Source: BD2-11 sp965221785
GTDB taxonomy: Bacteria; Gemmatimonadota; Gemmatimonadetes; Longimicrobiales; Gaopeijiaceae
Assembly: GCA_965221785.1 (NCBI GenBank)
Contig: CBDCSR010000003.1
Coordinates: forward strand, 186,001 to 250,000
Reading direction: 5' to 3'
Length of the DNA stretch: 64,000 nucleotides
This document shows positions 56,629 to 64,000 of the stretch, in pieces. The notes under the pieces were generated by a model that did no database searches, had not been told where the DNA came from, and worked only from the letters and a program-made list of their open reading frames with translations. The first letter of the stretch is position 1. Each line of letters starts with the position of its first letter. A program made the position numbers and the translations under genes.

Positions 56629-59226
56629 TTACGGATCCGGCTCGGAAATGCGCGCCACGATCACCCGGGCGGACGGCGGAATGTCGAAGTAGAACGCGGC
56701 CCCGTTTCCGGCGCCGCGCGCGCGGAAGTCGTGGATGCGGAAACCGCTGGCAGCCAGCCGGCCGTCGAAGGTGCGGGTTCCGGAGGTGGCCAGAGGCACG
56801 GCGACCGGCGCGAAGTCGTCGGCGGTGTCTTCACCGACGGTGGTCACCGGCCAGGGGTAGAAGCCGGGGGGGTCGGGCTCACTGAAGATTTCCGTCGCGG
56901 TCGGGAAATCGTAGGTGGTGAAATGGGGCACACCGGCCCCCGCCACGCTCTCGCTTCCGGCGAAGGTCATGGCGACGGCGTGCTCGATCAGCAACTCCTC
57001 CATCGGCCTGCCGGTGACGGCTTCGATACCCGCGATTCCGGCCGTGGTGAGCGAGTCGTTCAGCACGCGCATGAAGCGTTCATCCGCCACCGCGCTGCCG
57101 GTCCCAACCACCCAGTCCCGCAGGAAACGGTGGAAATGCCAGCCCGACCCGTACACGTCCCCGATCTCTCCACCACCGTAATCGAAACTCAGCGCGCTCG
57201 AATCCGGCGAGATCGCCAAGACGGTGCGGGCCATCGCGGTAAAGGTCCCGTAGGCCTTGGCCCGGGCGTTGCCGGCGGTCGACCGGAACGCGTCACGCAG
57301 GTCATCTCCCGTAACGCGATCCCTCATGGCGGGCCCGCCCGCGCGCTGCCACGCCAGGCGCGAGGAGACTTCCTTGGCGATGTCGGCGGTCCCTTCCTCG
57401 ATCCAGAAGGGATGGAACCGGTTGGAGCCTCTCCTGCGATATCCCTTGTACAGCGAACTCACGTGTTTCATCTCGTGCACGATCGTTCCCAGCGCCCAGA
57501 AGTTGTCGCCGCTGATGGCGTCGATGGACTCGGCGCCGAAGTGGATCAGCTCCATTTCGTTCGACGCCGGACAACTGTTCCGCGACAGGGTCATGTCGGC
57601 GGACCACACGTAGGCCAGGGTGGCGCCCGGAAGGTCGGGACGGATGAGAACGTTGACGATGCCGTCCCCGTTCACATCGCTCACGCCGCCGAAATAGCGC
57701 TCGATCACCTCTTCTCCGTAATCGGCATAGTAGTCGAGGATCTGCCGGACATTGTCGGGCGAAGAGGTTGTCTGGTATTCGTAGAAGGCCAGATGCTCGC
57801 TTTCGGCGACCAGCCTGGCGGTCACCGTGGTGTCGACGGTGCAGCTGCTGGCGAACGCGTCGCCGAGACGGATGGCCAGTTCCTCGGGCGCGCGGCCCCT
57901 GCCGCCCCCGCCGCCGGTTGCCTGCGCCACCTGTTGCGAGAGATCCGGAAGGATCGGGAGAGGTCCTTCCGCCGACAGGCGTTCCACCAGCTCGGCCTCG
58001 CTCCGGCGAAGGCGCGCGTGGCTCCGGGCGTAGGCGCGTTCCCGTTCGATCAGCTCGTCCAGCCAGGGGCCCCCGATGGAGGCCGCCTCCTGGCGCGTTC
58101 CGCTGCCCGCTCGCTCCGAGCTCGCCACCATGGCCGCGGCGGACCCCGTGAAGCTCCCGGCAACGCTCAGTCCCACGTCGTAGACTCGGGGACCCTCCGG
58201 CGTCTCGGTTCCCACCATGGTGACGCGATAGTAGGCGCCCGCCCGCGGAGCCCGCACGAAGAAGCCGCACTCCCCGCGCTCGCCCGCGCGGAAGACCTGG
58301 TAGTCTCCTTCCTCGAGGCCCAGCGCGCCTTCGCAAACGCGCAGCGAAAGCGCCGCGCTCGCCCGCCGCCCCTGGGCGTTCCTCACGCTGACGCGGAATT
58401 CCGTGGAGCCCACGGCACGCGGCGTGCCGGCGATCAGCCCGTTGCTCGTGAAGGCAAGCCCCTCGGGGAGGCGCGTCCCGCCTTCGAGGCTCCACACGAG
58501 ACCCTCGGTCGTGCCGCCGCGCGCGACCAGCTGCTGAGCGTAGGGGATGGCGATGCGGCCGACGTCCAGCGAGTCGGTAGCGATGAACAGGTCCGCGGCG
58601 CCGACGAAGTCGTGCTCGAGGTTCTGTCCCGTCGACAGGGTCCGGGTGACGCTGGTTGCGTCGAAGGCGAAACCGGCGGTAGTCAGCAGGGATACCGTGT
58701 ACTCGCCCGGCCGCAGCGCCACGAACTCATAGCGACCGCTGGCGTCCGTCGTGTCCGCCGCCTCCTGCAGGCCCGTCATGCCGAGCGCGATGCCCTCCAC
58801 CGGTTCCGGCTGACTGCCCTGGGTCACCGCGAGCACCCTGCCTCTGATGGAGGAGGTGCGCAGATACTCGCCGGGGAAGTCCGCGCGCTCTTGCTGCCCG
58901 GCGGAAGTGATGGTGACCGATGCGGTGGTCCGCGAGAAGGTCACGTCGTTGGGGATCCCGCTCGAGAGCGTTACGGTGTGCGATCCTGCGGGCACGGAAA
59001 CGAACTGGTACCCGCCGTCCGCGCCCGTCGCGGTGGACTGGGCAGCGGCACCGATCAGCGACACCAGCACGCCCGGCAGCGGCGCGCCCTCGACCGTCAC
59101 CTGGCCAATGACCGTGCCCGTCAGAGCAGGTGGCGGCAAGGCTGGATCGACCGTGCTGCCGTCACCCCCGCAGCTGGCGGCCAGGAGCCCGGAAAGCGCC
59201 CCCGCCAGCAGTCCTCGCCATCTCAT
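56629..59226 (-). CDS. Lipoprotein with carboxypeptidase-regulatory-like domains and gluzincin protease domain
   Basis: An 865-residue lipoprotein (LLAASC, Cys19). Two CarboxypepD_reg-like beta domains (about 36-115 and 125-215) lead to a putative-Ig domain (EGLAFTSNGLIAGTP). The protease domain has HEMKHVSSLY (HExxH) followed after about 20 residues by the third zinc ligand in WIEEGTAD, the gluzincin order, in a context (FWALGTIVHEMKH, RFHPFWIEEGTAD) like family M30 (hyicolysin-type) peptidases. Tail is beta-rich. It should cleave proteins outside the cytoplasmic membrane. Distinct from the LRR-metzincin at 42479, so two unrelated protease lipoproteins lie in one window. Confidence 0.85.
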   Translation of the reverse strand: MRWRGLLAGALSGLLAASCGGDGSTVDPALPPPALTGTVIGQVTVEGAPLPGVLVSLIGAAAQSTATGADGGYQFVSVPAGSHTVTLSSGIPNDVTFSRTTASVTITSAGQQERADFPGEYLRTSSIRGRVLAVTQGSQPEPVEGIALGMTGLQEAADTTDASGRYEFVALRPGEYTVSLLTTAGFAFDATSVTRTLSTGQNLEHDFVGAADLFIATDSLDVGRIAIPYAQQLVARGGTTEGLVWSLEGGTRLPEGLAFTSNGLIAGTPRAVGSTEFRVSVRNAQGRRASAALSLRVCEGALGLEEGDYQVFRAGERGECGFFVRAPRAGAYYRVTMVGTETPEGPRVYDVGLSVAGSFTGSAAAMVASSERAGSGTRQEAASIGGPWLDELIERERAYARSHARLRRSEAELVERLSAEGPLPILPDLSQQVAQATGGGGGRGRAPEELAIRLGDAFASSCTVDTTVTARLVAESEHLAFYEYQTTSSPDNVRQILDYYADYGEEVIERYFGGVSDVNGDGIVNVLIRPDLPGATLAYVWSADMTLSRNSCPASNEMELIHFGAESIDAISGDNFWALGTIVHEMKHVSSLYKGYRRRGSNRFHPFWIEEGTADIAKEVSSRLAWQRAGGPAMRDRVTGDDLRDAFRSTAGNARAKAYGTFTAMARTVLAISPDSSALSFDYGGGEIGDVYGSGWHFHRFLRDWVVGTGSAVADERFMRVLNDSLTTAGIAGIEAVTGRPMEELLIEHAVAMTFAGSESVAGAGVPHFTTYDFPTATEIFSEPDPPGFYPWPVTTVGEDTADDFAPVAVPLATSGTRTFDGRLAASGFRIHDFRARGAGNGAAFYFDIPPSARVIVARISEPDP

Positions 59227-59361
59227 TGATCGATCTCCGATATCGGCTTGTTTGCAGCGTTGAAGGACATGACGAAGGACAATCCGTCTCTTCGGGGTTT
59301 CCGAAGTTACTCATTCGGGCCCTGGCGCGCGCGGCGACGGGAAGATTGGCGCCAGCCGGGC

Positions 59362-60300
59362 TCACCTCGGCTGGGTGGCCGCTTCGGTCACCGTGAGGGT
59401 GGCCGCATCCGCGTCCAGGCGCGCCATGGCGAGCACGGGGATCGTGCAATTGTGCTCCGTGTGGCCGAAGGGCAGGTCGGTGACCGCGGGGGCGCCGAGC
59501 CGGTCGGCGAACTCCGCGAGCACGGCGGTGATGTCGTCGGAGCCCTCACGCACTCCGGTGAACCGTCCGAAGGCGAGTCCCGCGACGCCATCCAGAACGC
59601 CGGCGCGCAGCAGTTGGTGCAACATCCGGTCCACCCTGTAGGCGGGTTCGCCCACGTCTTCGAGGAACAGGATGCGGGCGCGGGCAAAGACGGCATGCCG
59701 CGACCCGCAAAGAGACGCCAGGATCGCGAGGTTTCCGCCGATGAGCCTTCCTTCAGCGCTCCCTCCCCGCAGTGCATGGGGAGCGGGATCTTCGGGCCGG
59801 CAGGACAGCAGTCCCGGGGCGTCTCCGGAGAAGAGTGCGGAGCGCAACGACGCCTCGGTTTCCGGGGGGAAGTCAGCCCCCGGGTGCGGCCCGTGGAGGG
59901 AAACGATGCCTGCTCTCGCATGCATGGCGTGAATGCTGGTGTTGTCGCTGAAGCCCATGAAGGGGATGGGGTCGCGACGCTGCCGGGCGAGCTCCAGCCC
60001 GTCGAGGATGCGCAGCGTCCCGTACCCGCCCCGGAGCGCCCACACCGCGTCGGTCGCCGGGTCATCGAAGGCGGCCTGCAGGTCCGCGAGCCGCTCCTCG
60101 TCGCTTCCGGCCAGGTAGCCCTGCCGGCGGGTGGCCGCGGGGGACACGACCGGTTCCAGTTCGAGCCTCCGGCATCGGTCGATGGCCTTGTCGAGCACAT
60201 CGGGCCCGAGCGGCCCCGCCGGGGCTACCAGCGCCACGCGCGCGCCGGGACGGAGCGCTCGCGGACGGAGCGGAGGGTGGGCGGAACCCCGGGATGTCAT
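59362..60300 (-). CDS. ldcA: L,D-carboxypeptidase (peptidase S66)
   Basis: The 312-residue protein matches LdcA: nucleophile Ser118 in PFMGFSDNT, Glu214 in LFLEDVGE and His280 in LPFGHTEHN form the Ser-His-Glu triad. ALRGGYGTLRILD and GGNLAILASLCGS are the other signature blocks. LdcA removes the terminal D-Ala from murein tetrapeptides in the cytoplasm, producing the tripeptide that Mpl reattaches. Its ATG overlaps the mpl stop by four bases (60297-60300), giving a two-gene recycling operon. Length is typical. Confidence 0.94.
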   Translation of the reverse strand: MTSRGSAHPPLRPRALRPGARVALVAPAGPLGPDVLDKAIDRCRRLELEPVVSPAATRRQGYLAGSDEERLADLQAAFDDPATDAVWALRGGYGTLRILDGLELARQRRDPIPFMGFSDNTSIHAMHARAGIVSLHGPHPGADFPPETEASLRSALFSGDAPGLLSCRPEDPAPHALRGGSAEGRLIGGNLAILASLCGSRHAVFARARILFLEDVGEPAYRVDRMLHQLLRAGVLDGVAGLAFGRFTGVREGSDDITAVLAEFADRLGAPAVTDLPFGHTEHNCTIPVLAMARLDADAATLTVTEAATQPR

Positions 60301-61754
60301 CCGACGGCCGCGCTCCCGTGCGACTCGGCGACACGCGCAGCACGCTCCGGGCCCAGCCCGGCCAGCAGCCGCTCGTGGATGCCTCCGAAGCCGCCGTTGG
60401 ACATGATCAGCACGACGTCCCCCGGTCCGGTCGCGCCAACGATGCGGCGCACGATGCCGTCAACCGCCGGTTCGTAGTCGGCGTCCACCCCCTGGGCGCG
60501 CAGCGACGTGATCAGCTGCAGCGGATCCAGGCGGGTCGCGTCATCGTAGCGCTCCGGTCGGAAAAGCCCGGCTACTATGGCGTGGTCGGCCTTCGCGAGC
60601 GCCGTCCCGTAGGCCTCCTGGAATTCCCGCCGCTGCGCGGTGTAGCTGCGGGGCTCGAAGACGGCGATCAGCCGCCGGCCGCGGAACCGCTGCCGCGCCG
60701 CGTCCAGGGTGGCGGCGACCGCGGTGGGGTGGTGCGCGAAGTCGTCGACCACGGTGACGCCCCCCGCCTCCCCCCGCACCTCCATGCGGCGGCGGACGCC
60801 CCGGAAGGTGCGCAGGCCCTCGCGGATCGCGTCCCACGGCGCGCCCGCCGCGGCGGCTGCCGCCATCGCCGCCAGGGCGTTCAGGACGTTGAAATCCCCC
60901 GCGAGCCGCATCTCCACCTCCCCCAGCATCTCCCCGTCCCGCCGAACCGCGAAGCGGGCGCCCGCCTCCCCGCAGCGTACTCGCTCGGCCCGCCAGCGCG
61001 GATGCGAAGTTGCGCCCTCCGTCCCGCCGATGCCGAAGGAGTGCACGGGTGCGCGGGAGATCCCGCACATCGCGCGCAGCGCCGGGGAGTCCCAGCCCGC
61101 CACCAGCGTGCCCGCCCGTGGCACCAGGTTGATGAAGCGCTCGAAGGCGAAGCGGTAGGCGATGTCGTCGCGGAAGATGTCGGCGTGGTCGAACTCGACG
61201 TTGCTCACCACCGCCGTCCACGGCAGGTAGTGCCACATCTTGGGGCCCTTGTCGAAATACGCCGTATCGTACTCGTCGGCTTCGATGACGAAGACCTCGG
61301 AGTCCGTGAGCCGGAACGAGACGCCGAAGTTCTCCGGGATGCCTCCGATGAGAAACGAAGGCTCGAGCGCCGCGGCCTCCAGCAGCCATGCGACCAGGCT
61401 CGCGGTGGTGGTCTTGCCGTGGGTGCCGGCCACCGCGACCACGTGGCGGCCCTCCAGAAACCGCTCCTTGATCACGGCGGCCGACGACGTGTATCGGAGC
61501 CGCCGGTCCAGGACTTCCTCGAGTTCCGGGTTGCCCCGGCTGATCGCGTTGCCCACCACGACCACGTCCGGATCGACGGCCAGGTTGGCCGGATCGTACC
61601 GGTCCGCGTACTCGATGCCCAGATCGTCGAGCATCAGCGACATGGGGGGATAGACGCCCTGGTCGGATCCGGTCACCCGGTCGCCCGTCGCGCGCAGGAG
61701 CCCGGCGAGCGAGGCCATCGCGGTGCCCGCGATCCCGATCAGATGGTAGTGCAT
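60297..61754 (-). CDS. mpl: UDP-N-acetylmuramate:L-alanyl-gamma-D-glutamyl-meso-diaminopimelate ligase
   Basis: The ATG at 61754 (MHYHLIGIAGT) follows GGGAAG; a longer frame upstream is not protein-like. The 485-residue product is a Mur ligase: N-terminal dinucleotide-like site HLIGIAGTAMASLAG, ATP P-loop AGTHGKTTTA (109-118), the catalytic and Mg sites in IEADEYDTA and SNVEFDHADIF, and C-terminal VVDDFAHHPTAV. The order HLIGI and EADEYDTAYFD with FDKGPKMWHY is specific to Mpl over MurC. It joins the murein tripeptide released by recycling to UDP-MurNAc. Presence shows diaminopimelate-type Gram-negative murein. Cotranscribed with ldcA. Confidence 0.95.
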   Translation of the reverse strand: MHYHLIGIAGTAMASLAGLLRATGDRVTGSDQGVYPPMSLMLDDLGIEYADRYDPANLAVDPDVVVVGNAISRGNPELEEVLDRRLRYTSSAAVIKERFLEGRHVVAVAGTHGKTTTASLVAWLLEAAALEPSFLIGGIPENFGVSFRLTDSEVFVIEADEYDTAYFDKGPKMWHYLPWTAVVSNVEFDHADIFRDDIAYRFAFERFINLVPRAGTLVAGWDSPALRAMCGISRAPVHSFGIGGTEGATSHPRWRAERVRCGEAGARFAVRRDGEMLGEVEMRLAGDFNVLNALAAMAAAAAAGAPWDAIREGLRTFRGVRRRMEVRGEAGGVTVVDDFAHHPTAVAATLDAARQRFRGRRLIAVFEPRSYTAQRREFQEAYGTALAKADHAIVAGLFRPERYDDATRLDPLQLITSLRAQGVDADYEPAVDGIVRRIVGATGPGDVVLIMSNGGFGGIHERLLAGLGPERAARVAESHGSAAVG

Positions 61755-61791
61755 GACTTCCCGAGAGACGTCGAGGTGTCCGCTCCCGGCA

Positions 61792-64000
61792 TCACCCTGT
61801 TTGCCGTTGCGGCGATGCCCGTGGCGTGGTGTCCATCTCGCGCATCCATGCGGCAACAAGCGTGCCCACTGCGATGACCGCCAGCACGCCGCCCAGCCTC
61901 GCCCCCGGGTACGGCCCGGTTGCTGCCTGCACGAGCAAGTCGGCGCATGTCACGGTCCCGACGATGCCGGGCATCAGCACCGGCGCCGCGGCGCCGAGTC
62001 GCGCAAGCCCGAAGAAGGCTGCACCACCCAGGAGGGCGGTGGGCACCCACGTAAGCACCGATTCCTCGAGCGGCCCGGGAACGAAGAAGATCCCGGCCGC
62101 CAGCATGCAGACCCAGAGCGCGATGCGCCAGCGCAGGCCGGCGCCCGACCTCAGCGCGAGGCCGCTCATCAGGAGCAGCCCGGTCGTAGCAAAGAGAAAC
62201 CCGGTAGTCGCCCCAAGTGGTGCGGCCAGGGTCGGGATGAAGGAGTTGGCCCCCGTGACGTCGGGCCACGCGGGAAGGCCCCCGGCGACCCACCCTGCGA
62301 GCGTCACCAGACCCAGCACGGCAGCGCCCAGCGCCAGCGCGAGCGAGCGCGATGCCGGCACCCCCGCTTGCCCGTCTCGCCCCTCCCTGAGCCATCTGTG
62401 CGCAAGCGCGGTCCCCAGACCGATCGCCGCTGCCCCGAAGAGGACCCCGAGAAAGCCCGCGAAGGCGGCAATCCCAGCCTGAAGGCCCCACGGCTGCGCC
62501 GGCGAGAAGATCGCCTCGGTGGCCGGCCAGGAGTTCGCCTGCCCGAGTCCCAACGCCACCGCGGCGATCAGGGCGGCCCGGAGGAACAACCGCGTATCCA
62601 GTCCGCGCCTCGCCCACGTAACCACCGACAGGACGCATGCCCCGGCGAAGCCGAGCACGAGCACCAGTGCGGCACACAGGTTCACCAGGTTCCGGAGCGC
62701 TTCGCTGTCCCCCCGGGCGAGTTCCCACTCCTCGGGCACGTTCACGAAGCGAGTTACGTCCACGATCTCGTCGCCGGCGAGCAACACCGTCAGTCGCGCT
62801 TCCCCGGGTATCTCCGAGAGGACCGCCCGGTCCTCAAAGGTGAATCGCCAGTCGGTGCGCTCCGGAAGCGCCGTCTGGACGGCGCCGATTTCGTCGATGG
62901 ACTCCGGGCCCATTCCGTACCTTGTCCGGACGGCACCGAGCGCGGTCGCTCGCGCGTCCTCCTCCTCCAGCCGCGCGCCGGAACGTGCCTCGGGGAGGAT
63001 GTGCCGGAAGCGCAAGGATTCGCCTGCCCCGTCGAGGTGGACGTGCAGTTCCTCGACCCGCTCCTCGGGGTCGGCATTGAAGTCCACGAAACGGACAATC
63101 CAGCGGAGTCCGGGCAGATAGGTCCCGAGGAGGTCTTCGTAGACCTCCGGGCCGGCTTCGTCAAAGACGTACCGGTAGTCGTCCCCTTGACCGGACACCA
63201 CCTGGGCCAGCGCTGTCCACGACCCCACGGCGTGCCCGCGGCGCTCCAGCGTGTCCAGGGCGACGGCGATCGCCTCGCTCCTGGGTGCGGTTAACCGGGC
63301 CGCGCCGCTGGCATTCGTGAACTCCCGGGCACCCCAGGCGAGAACGCCGATCGCGCCCAACGCGTAAACCAGCTTGCGCCGCGAGAGGAAACCCCGGGCG
63401 GCCGAGGATGCCTCGGAAACGGGCGACTCGGCTCCGGCCTCCGCGTCCGGGTCCGCGTCCGCGTCCGGTTCCTCCACGGCGGGCGGTTGCCAGGCGCGGT
63501 TGTACGCCCATTCCGGCGCCTTCGCGCGCCCACCGACCTTCAGCCGCGCGCCGACGACAATCAGGAGCGGAGCCAGCCCGGCCGCCACCACGACCACCCT
63601 GTCCAGGAGAATGCCGGGCGCGGATGACGCGAAGAGTGGAAGCGAGAGCAGCGAGAGGTTGTAGGTGAAGTGGGAGAGGATGGTCGGAACGAGACCGTAA
63701 TACAGGTAGATCGCGCCCCAGAGAAGGGCAGGGATCGTGAGCTCCACCACCCGGGCGTAGGCGGGCTGTTGGGGGTAGTTGGCGTGACCGGCGGCGAAGA
63801 CGACGGCCTGCAGCACGACCGCTCCCCAGATCCAGAGGCTCTTCCGTCCGTAGCGCGCCCCCAGCAGGGCAGCGCAAGCGATGGGAATGGCGCGGAACGC
63901 GCTCTCCTCCCAGAAGGCGGCGAAGAGCGCAGTCGATACCGCCACAAGCCAGGGCTGCGCGGTCGCAAGCAGGTCCGGCTGGACGACTGCCTCGGCGGGA
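61792..64000 (-). CDS. CPBP-family intramembrane metalloprotease, large, 5' end outside window
   Basis: The frame is open to the right edge; a GTG at 63945 is in frame but the CPBP domain already runs past it, so the true start lies beyond. At least 735 residues. CPBP/Rce1-type motifs are present: EESAFR (EExxxR), VVFAAGH (FxxxH) and SHFTYN (HxxxN). The domain is followed by a linker of Asp/Ala/Glu repeats (ADADPDAEAG), a soluble domain of about 230 residues, and five to six further helices. Normal CPBP proteins are ~250-300 residues, so this is strongly extended. It may cleave a membrane substrate or process CAAX-like tails. Followed 37 bp later by mpl. Confidence 0.8.
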   Translation of the reverse strand, partial: PAEAVVQPDLLATAQPWLVAVSTALFAAFWEESAFRAIPIACAALLGARYGRKSLWIWGAVVLQAVVFAAGHANYPQQPAYARVVELTIPALLWGAIYLYYGLVPTILSHFTYNLSLLSLPLFASSAPGILLDRVVVVAAGLAPLLIVVGARLKVGGRAKAPEWAYNRAWQPPAVEEPDADADPDAEAGAESPVSEASSAARGFLSRRKLVYALGAIGVLAWGAREFTNASGAARLTAPRSEAIAVALDTLERRGHAVGSWTALAQVVSGQGDDYRYVFDEAGPEVYEDLLGTYLPGLRWIVRFVDFNADPEERVEELHVHLDGAGESLRFRHILPEARSGARLEEEDARATALGAVRTRYGMGPESIDEIGAVQTALPERTDWRFTFEDRAVLSEIPGEARLTVLLAGDEIVDVTRFVNVPEEWELARGDSEALRNLVNLCAALVLVLGFAGACVLSVVTWARRGLDTRLFLRAALIAAVALGLGQANSWPATEAIFSPAQPWGLQAGIAAFAGFLGVLFGAAAIGLGTALAHRWLREGRDGQAGVPASRSLALALGAAVLGLVTLAGWVAGGLPAWPDVTGANSFIPTLAAPLGATTGFLFATTGLLLMSGLALRSGAGLRWRIALWVCMLAAGIFFVPGPLEESVLTWVPTALLGGAAFFGLARLGAAAPVLMPGIVGTVTCADLLVQAATGPYPGARLGGVLAVIAVGTLVAAWMREMDTTPRASPQRQTG

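Noticed and set aside
56731..59229. Long plus-strand open frame opposite the gluzincin lipoprotein
   Set aside because: Antisense of a gene with signal peptide and HExxH motif; composition is Arg/Gly/His-rich as expected of a shadow.

Overview
This is a high-GC, gene-dense chromosomal segment from a Gram-negative (diderm) bacterium. There is no rRNA or tRNA gene to place it. The mix of TonB-dependent receptor, sortilin-like BNR hydrolase, LVIVD and Big2 lipoproteins, M19/M20 peptidases and periplasmic gamma-glutamyltransferase suggests Gemmatimonadota or a similar heterotroph; this is inference from family content only. Mpl, LdcA, TolC and RND proteins and several lipoproteins independently show an outer membrane and meso-diaminopimelate murein.

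Region by region. 1-3.1 kb: a truncated cyclase-like gene open at the left edge, a small outer-membrane barrel protein and a periplasmic binding lipoprotein. 3.3-10 kb: a three-gene RND efflux operon on the minus strand whose TolC gene carries an extra N-terminal ABC-type substrate-binding domain. 10.5-14.4 kb: a voltage-gated K+ channel, a decayed BCCT transporter (5' truncated and frameshifted) and a CPA2 antiporter with an RCK domain. 14.5-20.7 kb: a tightly overlapped six-gene plus-strand operon for modifying membrane-lipid acyl chains: FAD oxidoreductase, DUF1365 protein, CFA-type methyltransferase, DUF1295 protein, second CFA-type methyltransferase, acyl desaturase. 20.9-23.5 kb: a TonB-dependent receptor.

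23.5-27.6 kb looks like mobile or accessory DNA. A small barrel gene is flanked by two dense inverted-repeat elements that share a GGGAGCGAC/GTCGCTCCC stem, followed by a winged-helix-like gene and a tyrosine integrase. Just past the integrase lies a C-terminally truncated glycoside-hydrolase-like gene coupled to a CBM9-like gene. 29-31.4 kb: two methyltransferases and a DinB/YfiT protein. 31.4-34 kb: an 862-residue AAA ATPase/DUF4143 protein with an extra ~400-residue helical tail, and a perfect inverted-repeat operator on its predicted leaderless promoter.

34-64 kb is largely export, peptide and wall metabolism: a sortilin-like BNR protein, a class III aminotransferase, an LVIVD lipoprotein followed by an MBL-fold hydrolase and a plant-type LRR/metzincin lipoprotein, ThiC, gamma-glutamyltransferase, a family-6 periplasmic binding lipoprotein, a VanZ-like protein, an M20-like peptidase, three uncharacterised membrane proteins in one operon, an M19 dipeptidase, a gluzincin lipoprotein, the coupled murein-recycling pair mpl-ldcA, and a CPBP membrane protease cut by the right edge.

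The strongest candidates for something undescribed are the lipid-modification operon, the ATPase with a grafted tail and its own operator, the paired structured DNA/RNA elements near the integrase, the substrate-binding/TolC fusion, and the LRR-metzincin protein.
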